NCBI GenBank assembly: GCA_020466095.1
Contig: CM035807.1
Coordinates: 41,861,725-41,925,724, forward strand
Length of the DNA stretch: 64,000 bases
Reading direction: 5' to 3'
Origin: Chlorops oryzae
Taxonomy: Eukaryota > Arthropoda > Insecta > Diptera > Chloropidae
Positions 55,613-64,000 of this stretch are shown here, one piece after another. The notes below the pieces were generated by a model. The model made no database searches. It was not told where the DNA came from and worked only from the letters and a program-made list of their open reading frames with translations. The stretch's first letter is position 1. Every line of letters starts with the position of its first letter. The translations under genes and the position numbers were made by a program.

Positions 55613-56680
55613 TCACATTGTAACAGGTTTATTTGTTGTCAGCTCAATTTTGAATTCGATTTCGGTAGTACACCCAAGCTCATCAATATTTTCAGCAAAA
55701 CATTTACGATTTTTAGTAATAACGTCAATAATTTTGTATCTTCCTCTTTTGCTCACTTTATCTCCGATTTTTATTGCATCGATATTTATTTGACTTAGGC
55801 TGGATTGTAACGCACAAACGCTGGTTTTAATTTCATTAGCTGTAGCATGTTCTGTTTGTACACAAATTTCACCTACTGTCAAATTGTTGTTTTTCTCGAA
55901 AATTATTGGTTTCGATGTTATATTAATAATTGGCACTCTAATTTCGTTATTTTCGCTATTAACGACGCAGTTAGAAATTATTGATCCGCTTTTGTTGCTG
56001 CTCTTCTCTATGAAAATGTGTGCGTTGCGCATATTATCGATGTAAGCTTCCACAAATCCGATGAAATGTGGAGGAATTACTGTCGAATTTTTCGCCCAGA
56101 TGTTTAAACTTGTCGACGGTAATTCTGGAATTTGCATGTTTTTTGAACAATCATCATGGTTGGTATCTTCTTCCTCGAAAAATCGTAGTACGTTTCCACG
56201 TCGAACCATTGTAATGTGATCCTGTTCAGTAAAAGGCTATCCTATCAGGAGTGGTACGCTTAGAACATTGTCTTCCGCGACGTAAATGTCCACATGTGCA
56301 GATGCTTGATCTACTTTCAATTCCGCCTTTAAAATTCCCAAAGGTAAAACTCTTCCGTTTCCGAATCCTTTCATAACAATTTTGTTCTCAGGTTCCATTG
56401 GTTTGTAAGCAAACTGTAAGTTTTCCGCGTCTTGTTTTCGCATTATGACAAATGCGCTTCCGGGATCGATGTACGACTTCACCGTTTTATCGTTAATAAT
56501 TACGTCTTGAAAGTACTTTTGCTTAAAAGTAGCAGTGCTGCAATCGCGATTCACTACAACTACGTCCTCTTCGCTTTTATTGCCTTGAGAAATTGCGCCA
56601 CACTCCTTGTGTGTTTGGCCGGTTTTATGACATTTAAAACATTTCACATTCTCAGTACACTCACTTTTGAAATGTCCCAT
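55613..56680 (-). pseudogene. Gag zinc knuckle, protease and linker of the gypsy-type element
   Basis: The 56680-56237 piece has a partial knuckle (CFKCHKTGQTHKEC) followed by a retropepsin-like segment. In it the catalytic triplet reads DPG (SYIDPGSAFVIM) in place of DTG or DSG. The 56209-55613 piece is the spacer before reverse transcriptase. The pieces are separated by a stop and a frame change near 56220. Confidence 0.7.
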
Positions 56681-56736
56681 TTTATCGCACTGAAAGCATT
56701 TCTGCCTTCACACGAAAACGGGAGCTTGGAGACCTG

Positions 56737-57450
56737 ATGAAGGACTTAGAGGTTTGTATACAAGGTATAACGGAGTCCGTTCGTCAATTCGGGGCTCGAG
56801 TGGAAAAAATATTAGAAGAAGCCCGAAAGGAAGTTAACGAGCCAAGCCAAAGCAACAAAATGATAGACTATTTTAACGATCTGGCCGTAAGATCTTTTAT
56901 TATTGGGATAAAATCCCAAATATTGCGAAACCTTTGCATCGGGCGAGAGCACTATTCGTTGGCACAGCTAGTTGAGGCAATCGAAAAGGGAGGTACCACA
57001 CAGTCGATTCTGTATATGTGAATATGGCCTTTTCCGCTGAGAGCAGGCAGTTTGCAGTTTTTGCAAACAGGAAGGACTTTGGTATGCGAGCTTCATGAAG
57101 AAAGTCACAAATGTAAAAAGAACGACATGCCTCATTCATTCCGAAGTTTATCACCATCGCCACAGCAAAATAGGAGACCCACCTGTGATTTTTGTCATAA
57201 GTTTGGACACATAAAAAAGGAGAGTCGAAAAAGACTCAAGTCACTTTTCTGCAAAGTCTGTGAAAAGTCGGGCCATGAAGAAAACGTTTTTTGCAAGGAA
57301 AACGCGAAATACTCCGGGACAACAATTGAGCCACGAAGACCAGGATCTCCCATATGCTTCGAATGCAGGACTGAGGGAAATATAGCTCGAAACTGTCTCA
57401 ACCGAACAAGAACGGCACAGGGAAACTTTAGACCCCCCAGCCAACATTAA
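56737..57450 (+). pseudogene. Gag fragment of another gypsy-type element, plus strand
   Basis: 56737-57021 encodes a capsid C-terminus (VRQFGARVEKILEEARKE, then LAVRSFIIGIKSQILRNL). A frame change leads to 57052-57450 with zinc knuckles CDFCHKFGHIKKES, CKVCEKSGHEENVFC and CFECRTEGNIARNC. It is head-to-head with the element at 53166-56680. It resembles the gag remnant at 421-1925. No pol follows. Confidence 0.75.
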
Positions 57451-57604
57451 ATTGCTGGGTTACAACACAACACAAAAATTTTCGCCCATATGAAAAATAT
57501 GAAAAAACAGAACAGAGACGTTCCAAGGGAACGGTAATAAATAAGAAAAAAGGCACGACGACGGAAGTACAACCAAAAACGGTAAAATTTACTGAAAATT
57601 TCAA

Positions 57605-57870
57605 ATAATTCTTCTTCTTGTTCTAGCGTGTTGTTTCCCGGCTTATACCGGGCTCCGCTTGTTTTGAATTTTTTCTCCATTTCCTTCTATCCACTGCGTC
57701 CTCGATTCTGAGATCCGTTGCTTGGAGGTCCCTTTTCAAAATGTCTAGCCATCTTTGTTTTGGTCGTCCTCTTAGCCGTACACCTGTTACCTTAAGCCTC
57801 AAACCTCTCTTTTCCAAAGTGTTCTCACCAGCACGCAGTACGTGTCCTTACCAACGTAATCTTGCTTCGC
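57605..57870 (-). mobile_element. 5'-truncated RTE LINE, 3' end only
   Basis: The minus strand encodes the typical RTE C-terminus (RGRPKQRWLDILKRDLQATD). It ends in a GAA-type tail, seen as TTCTTCTTCTTG at about 57609-57620. The copy at 59380-62215 has the same C-terminus and tail. Confidence 0.8.
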
Positions 57871-58345
57871 TCAGATACTCTTAACAAGCTTGACTTTGAT
57901 TTCCATTACAGAATCTGTAAACGAAAATCATATCGGCGTATTCCTCGTTAGAAAAACTCATATTGATGAAACAAAACCAAATCGTCAAGCACATGTCTTG
58001 CTCGCTTAATCGATAAAATGACATATTTTGAATAACAAACGATTTTGAGCCTCTTTCAAATGCATTTCTACAGGGGTTTAGTATGAAGTATAAATCCAGT
58101 CTTTTATTGCAATGATCCGAGCCCTACAAAACATTTTATTGATTACCTAACTTAAGGTCTCGACGTGCGATGGTTCATTGCATGCGATCGAAAGTATGCG
58201 ATAGATCGCAAGTGGAGACCGCTCATGGCAGATGGTATGCTATATTTCGCATACCATATCGCATGCCATCTATCGCTTGCGATGGGCTGTCACTTTTGAG
58301 TTTTTTTTTTTCTGTTGTCTTTTCTGAAGAACGGATTTAGCCAGA
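57871..58345. repeat. Interval with nested short inverted repeats at 58154-58284
   Basis: TGCGATAGATCGCAAGTGG and CCATCTATCGCTTGCGATGG, and ATGGTATGC / GCATACCAT, can pair. Similar GCATACCAT words occur at 58445-58510. A decayed MITE is likely. Confidence 0.5.
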
Positions 58346-58539
58346 ATGTCGGGTTTTTTTCCTTTTTACTCTTTATTTGACAAATTTCAACGTTTTGGCG
58401 CTTCTACGCAGCGAATTTTCAAACTAAACGCCATCTTAAAATGCTCATCGCATACCGAAATTTGCCCACTCAAAAAAATCTCTCTACCTGCTGCCATCGC
58501 ATACCATTATTTTGTTTTGTTTTTTTTTTTAACTTTTAA

Positions 58540-58735
58540 ATTATCGGAGAAATATCGGGGAGCAGAAGAAGAGCAGAAATACCACTTCAAACCTGGAAGA
58601 AGAATAGGAAGAGGCATAGGAAGAAACCGACAAAGAAGAAGAATACCAAGAATAGAGGAATCAGAAGAAGAAGAGTGGGAAGGAGCAGAAGAAGAGAATA
58701 ACCGGAAGACCACGTTCAACATGGAAGAAGATTAG
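58540..58735 (+). other. Purine-rich stretch with acidic/basic ORF, unidentified
   Basis: A frame ending in TAG at about 58733 reads GRRIGRGIGRNRQRRRIPRI and then a glutamate-rich run. It is driven by GAAGAA repeats. It may be simple sequence or the remains of an exon. The upstream part of the 129-residue frame is not convincing. Confidence 0.25.
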
Positions 58736-58739
58736 GGAA

Positions 58740-59330
58740 GAAAATAGTTGTTTGGTTCCTCGCAGTCTGCGGTAGGCAGAGTTCCATAACATAAGTGCAC
58801 AGAGCTTGGTTGATTTTGTTGAGTTGATAGTTTAAAAAATTTTGAAATTTAAGATTTTAAATTCTCAAATTTTACATTTTGAATTTAAAATTTTTAAATT
58901 TTAAATTTTTTTATGACAATGAAATCAGAACAAAATCGACTTTGAGCTCGACTTGTGTGCTCTACAAGTAAGCAACTATGCTCACTCGCTGGACTGGTGG
59001 AATATCTTGGTGAGTTCGTTCCTTTTAGCACTATTATTATTATTATTTTTCTTCATTACTTTTCTTTATTATTTCTTGATCTACTTATCATTCAATATTT
59101 TCGTCGGTCCGTATAAAAATTTATGACATACTTAAGTTTTCTTTGTGATAATGATAATCGTTACCATAGGTTAAATTGTATCCCATTAAGATCGACGTCA
59201 GTAAGATCTTATTTACGGCATACTGACGCTGCTTTCTGAATATGTTTTTGTTGATTATGGGCTCGTGGGAACAGAACTTACAGAAACGGCTCTTGGGTTA
59301 ATATTGTGCTCATGTCCGTCCCGTTAAAAC
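58740..59330. other. AT-rich interval without recognisable gene
   Basis: Low-complexity AAATTTTAAATTT sequence lies at 58840-58915. Nothing else is supported. Confidence 0.3.
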
Positions 59331-59334
59331 TTGG

Positions 59335-62215
59335 AAAATCTCGAAGTACGTTCAAAGTTCGTCGCCATTAAGTTGGTGGTGTAGGTTAAGTTGACTTCGT
59401 CCTTATTAGCACCTGATCTGGCTCTGAGCACATTTCCCCATAAGGGTATGTGCCAACCCTCGCATGGCCTCCCTGCATTTGCATAGATAACCATGGGATC
59501 GTTTTAAGGGTGACTACACACTCGAACAGAGATAGCGGCTTCGAGTTGGGACCCAATAAAATACATAATGAACACTAACTTAACGAACAGTGACAGACCA
59601 AGTAACAGGCCGACTGTAATACCACAAACCGTCACAACTCCATCGACCCCTCCTTTTTGTTCTAACAAAATCCAAGTAGCGAGCCTGAATATTGGCTCCT
59701 TAACCGGTAGATCAAGTGAACTCGCGTTGTGTTTAAGAAAAAGAAAAATCGACATCTGTGCACTTCAGGAAACCCGATGGAGTGGAGCACAAGCACGTAA
59801 CATTGGTGAAGGTTATAAGTTATTTTATTATGGTGTCACGAAAACTCGTTACGGTGTTGGTATTGTAATCTCTGAGAGATTTCGCGATACGGTAGTTAAA
59901 GTTAAAAGACTACATGATCACCTGATAAAAATTCTACTTATTCCGAACGGAAGGAAAATTAACTTTCGCAGTGCTTACGCTCCACAGCCTGTCCCACAGG
60001 AGGATTTCTTGATTATTGCTTGTGATCTTAATGGCCATGTCGGAAGCACCTCAGAGGGTCACTCTTGCCATGGAGGACAGGGCTACGGAACTAAGAACAA
60101 TGATGGCGATTGAATCCTTGCATTCGCTCACTCCCATAATTTTGTTGTCTGCAATACTTGGCGTAAGGAACCCGTTTGACATATTTTAACGTACTACAGT
60201 GCACCACAAAGTCTCAGATAGATTTCATGCTTATTCGCCGTCGAGATCTAAGTACGCTACTTGACATAAAAGCAGTACCGTCTGAGACTATTGCTTCACA
60301 ACACCGCCCTGTTGTATGTGACATTCGTGTTGATCCACCAAGAAAAAATAGACATCTTGAAAATTGTCCTGAGAGAATCAAATGGAGGAAATTTGGAGAA
60401 TGGCAAGATGAAATTAGATCAAAGATTTCTCTACCTCCCATCACATCTGTTGAGGAATCTTGGAATATCGGTACAAAACACATCCAAAACGTTGGACGTA
60501 CTATATTGGGAAAAACAAAACCACGTATAAAACAGATAGATAAGGAGACTTGGCTTTGGACTGATGAAGTCCGATCGAAAGTCGATGAAAAGAAGAAACT
60601 CCATCATCTGTTTATACGGAATAGAACATCCGAAAACTGGCAAAAGTACGTCGATGCAAGAAAGGCATGTAAAAAAAAAAACCAGTAGCATGCACCAGAG
60701 CTGCACTCTTTGAAGAGCTCTATGATCGCATTAGTACTCGTGATCGGGAAAAATTTATCTATAGTCTTGCTAAATCTCGTCAACGATCCACTGAGGACAT
60801 TGAAAAGTTGAAAATGGTCTTCTAATTTTAGATCGCAAGGATTGTCGTGAACGCTGGCGAAACTATAGAAGCGATACCAACTATAGAAGCGATATCTGGT
60901 CCCATTCAAAGAATCACTTTAGACGAAGTTGATGAGATCATAAGTAAAATGAAAACTGGTAAGGCTACTGGTATAGATGATGTACCAGCTGAGACTTGGA
61001 AATCAGGTGACTTCAACTCTTGGTTACTGGAGTTATTTAACCGAATAGTAACAGAAAAGAGAGTCCCCTCAGACTGGCTAATGAGCAAAACCGTACCCAT
61101 ATGGAAAAAGAAAGGTAGCAGATTGTTCAAATTATAGGCCGATTTGGCTCTTATCCCACACACTTAAAGTGTTTGAAAGGGTACTAGATAAACGAATTCG
61201 TGAAATAGTCAGGTTAAAGATAAGCCAAGCTGGGTTCGTTAAAAACTGTGGCCCTAAAGATGCAATTCATGCCGCTCGAATTTTAATGGAAAAACACAGG
61301 GAAAAACAAGTACCACTTCATATGGCCTTCCTTGATTTAGAAAAGGCATTTGATCGCGTTCCTCATGATCTCATTTGGTATGCTTTGAGAAAACACTTAG
61401 TGCCGGAAGAACTTATTATGTGGGTAAAACTTCTGTATGCAAATCCCAAAAGTCGAGTACATTCTGCTGCCGGAATTTCATCTGAATTTTCAATATCTGT
61501 AGGCGTTCAGCAAGGATCAGCTCTATATCCTCTTTTGTTCATATTAGTTATGGATTCAATTACCGAAGACCTACAAATATCACCTCCCTGGACGTTACTA
61601 TATGCAGATGACGTTCTTCTCGCCTTAACCAATTAAAACAACTTACAGCAACAAGTACAAGACTGGCATGATAGATTGTCTATGTTTGGACTACGTTTGA
61701 ATGTCGGTAAAAAAGAGAACACATGACAACAGATAATTGCGAAGCAGGGACCATCAAAATAAATAACATCAGGCCAGTCGCTCTTTATAGTACCGAATGT
61801 CTACCAGCAACGAAAGTAGCAGAAAGAAAGGTTAGTGTTATGGAAACAAAGATGCTTCGCTGGATATCCGGATTCACTCATTTTGATCATGTTCCAAACG
61901 TAGACATCTGTAGACGCTATGGAGTTGCGCCAATTATTGGCAAAATGCGAAAAGCACGGCTACGCTGGTATGGACACGTCCTGAGAGCAAATGAGGAGAA
62001 TTTGGCAAAGAAAGGCTACGCACTGGAAATCCAAGGTTGCAGAAAATGGGGGCGTCCGAAACAGCGCTGGATTGACACAATAAAATGGGACCTAGAGGCT
62101 GTAGGACCTACCTCGGATGATGCAACCGACAGAACAAAATGGAGGAACTGGTCGCGTTTTGCGGACCCCAAGATAGACCGGGATAGTTAAACACGCAAGA
62201 AGAAGAAGAAGATTA
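59335..62215 (+). mobile_element. RTE-clade LINE, near full length but frame-broken
   Basis: The element has a leader with CCCATAAGGGTATGTGCCAA, a single endonuclease-RT ORF in pieces, and an AAG-type microsatellite tail at about 62200-62213, where the tail of an RTE element is expected. Its 5' limit is approximate. Confidence 0.82.
59568..62190 (+). pseudogene. RTE endonuclease-reverse transcriptase ORF, broken
   Basis: Pieces in order are: 59568-60113 with endonuclease motifs (ASLNIGSLTGRSSELA, ALQETRW, then ACDLNGHVG), 60176-60688 with DFMLIRRRDL, 60847-61137 with KATGIDDVPAETWK, 61169-61636 with the RT core (FLDLEKAFDRVPHDLIW, VQQGSALYPLLF, and catalytic YADDVLLA), and 61723-62190 with the C-terminus (RLRWYGHVLRANEE, RPKQRWIDTIK). 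The segment between about 61636 and 61723 has lost part of the thumb. At least four stops or shifts make it inactive. Confidence 0.85.
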
Positions 62216-62219
62216 TTAC

Positions 62220-64000
62220 TAAGTTTCATTGCTCTATCTATAACGGTTTTCAAATGATCGATTTTTGACCGCACCTCCATAGAAGCTGAACCACTGTAAC
62301 CACTGCAACGGTCTTCCATTGAACAAAAGCAGGTAGCAAATAGTTGTGCGGCTCTGCACAATATCTGTATTTAGCTAAACAACCTTGCTAACTCTTTATA
62401 AGCTTCATCGAAAGCTGTTGAAGCAACGCTTTTCTGAAGTCCACCACCAGTTTCCTCATTTTTTTTTGCAAATTTTGGGAACATTTTTTTGCGCACATAG
62501 CGGTTTTGGTCGTTCCACATTCTTTACCATTCAAAAACGCTTTTTACAGATGACCCAGCTGCGTTTAAAAGCTTCTTGATGTTCCTTCCAAAATGCTTGA
62601 ACTTCCTTCCAGAGTGCTTGAACTTTAAAGCGATTTTTCTTTGAATAATTCCTTGCACTAGTTGGATTGTCTACTTAAAATTTGCCCACGTTTCTTAGAT
62701 CCGCTAGAAAAAAATTAGGCAAACCGAAAAAAAGCGAAATGTGAAAAATTCCGGCAAATCCTACTTAATAAGAATATGGCGAAAAGAAGGGGTGACAGAT
62801 TTCTATGAGACTTCAAAAATTTAAGTTAATTGATTTTTCGATATTGTGCTGCACTGTATAAGCCACTGTATATGAAAAAAAATTATATGCACGCGACACA
62901 CTTTATCTAAGCACCAAGACTACAAATCTCCTTATAAAAAATAATTTTTAATGTACGGGACAGCGAAATTTATGATAGGCAACTAAAAAATGTACAGCTA
63001 TTTGCAACGCCATATTTTTTTTGCATTGTTTTTTTAACACTTTGCCCTCATATAAAAATGAACGAAATTTCTATTGACCAACTTTGCATTGGAACATCGC
63101 GAAATTGGTTGTGAATAAATGCGAATATTTTTTAAATAAGTGAAATCTGATTGTTTCCCTTTTGAAATATGGTCGAGAAAACCGTTATTTTCAAGAAACT
63201 TCAATTTTTGCTGTCGGTGTACCTTTCAGTGGAAATGCCGAAACGGCGGTCGATGGTATTAAAGTTTGTGCTAGTTATAAGATCAATCTGTTAAGAGGAA
63301 TAGAGTAAAATTTTCAAGTAACAGACTTTCGTAAAATTTAAATTAGTTTTCAACATGCAAAAACCATAAGGTGTAATAGAAAATGTCAAAAGGGATTATG
63401 TCTTAAACTATTTTTCTTCAATAATAATTGTGATTGACCTTTGATCCTTTATACTTAGTTAGAAAACTAAAAATACAGGCGACTCTTGTTAATTCGAAAC
63501 TCGACGGACTTTTAAAACATAACGAATTATCGAGTGTTTGAAATATCAAATATATAAATACATAAGTATATATGAAGAAATTTTGTAGAGAACTCTTCTT
63601 CACACGGTAAATACCTTACGGGTATATCCGTAGAAAAGAGGTATGAAGTACGTAGAAAAAACCAATAAATTGTTCATACAAAAAATACTATTATGGGAGT
63701 TTTTATAAAAGCCATATTATTTATTTATTTATTTTTTATAATCAATCACAACCTAACGTTATAATCAATTCCTTAAAGCACTAGCTGCCAGGGCTATCGG
63801 CTAAAAGCCAAATTAAATTTTCTTGTGCATTAACGTTTATTGCATGAAAATAAAAGGCAATTCTACTCTTTCATTTAAATAAGGAACTTATTATTAACTA
63901 CTTAGAGCTTCTACGAAAATAAATTTCTCCCATTATCTGCGGAATGCGTCGATTTTCGCCGCAATCAATGCGCCGATAGTGAGAACAACATATTTGGACT
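62220..64000. other. AT-rich interval without recognisable gene
   Basis: A short direct repeat (TTCCTTCCAAAATGCTTGAA and TTCCTTCCAGAGTGCTTGAA) lies at about 62581-62625. A TTTATTTATTT tract lies near 63720. No coding sequence, RNA gene or transposon end could be supported. Confidence 0.3.

Overview
The window looks like euchromatin-edge or intergenic DNA of a higher (brachyceran) fly that is almost entirely transposable elements. The fly assignment is inference. It rests on AT-richness, a short 53-bp intron, and the combination of an Osvaldo/Ulysses-like and an Mdg3-like Ty3/gypsy element, a Jockey LINE, an RTE LINE, irritans-type mariner and piggyBac elements. I see no complete host gene, no rRNA, no convincing tRNA and no CRISPR. 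Two weak sets of candidate host exons are listed (13.6-13.9 kb and 31.1-31.9 kb).

Layout. 0-10 kb: a broken minus-strand gypsy-type element (LTR end and primer site near 8.28 kb, gag, protease near 0.47 kb) invaded by two piggyBac elements. One is decayed (about 2.1-4.4 kb). The other (4782-7301) has TTAA duplications, 13-bp terminal repeats and a transposase open apart from one short intron. A second gag fragment lies at 9.5-9.95 kb. 10-15 kb: non-coding elements, including a PIF/Harbinger-like MITE with TTA duplications, a 1-kb foldback and an unusual inverted-repeat block ordered a-b-a'-b'. 15.08-24.67 kb: a nearly intact minus-strand Osvaldo/Ulysses-like LTR element with 2.28-kb LTRs, each holding an array of about 11 units of 72 bp. 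Its gag start codon overlaps the primer binding site, its pol has one in-frame stop, and it has an unidentified third ORF. It sits inside an older terminal-inverted-repeat element.

25-36 kb: MITEs and dispersed repeats. These include a hAT-type MITE with an 8-bp duplication, a threefold repeated element carrying a solo LTR and a second Harbinger-like MITE, and a third MITE with TAA duplications. 36.5-42.5 kb: a minus-strand Jockey LINE interrupted by a 1027-bp hAT-type foldback. 43-45.7 kb: a Harbinger transposase remnant, an irritans-type mariner (1276 bp) and a 523-bp insert with a 12-bp duplication. 45.7-52.7 kb: a three-level nest in which a LINE reverse-transcriptase fragment, itself between Tc1-like ends, is split by a young Mdg3-like LTR element (46499-51947, GAGT duplication, LTRs differing by one base). 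53.1-57.5 kb: a degraded minus-strand gypsy element and a plus-strand gag fragment. 57.6-62.2 kb: a truncated RTE 3' end (minus) and a longer, frame-broken RTE LINE (plus). The rest of the window holds no recognisable gene.

The pieces do not form a pathway. The window is a layered record of insertions, and target duplications plus split reading frames let several of them be ordered in time.
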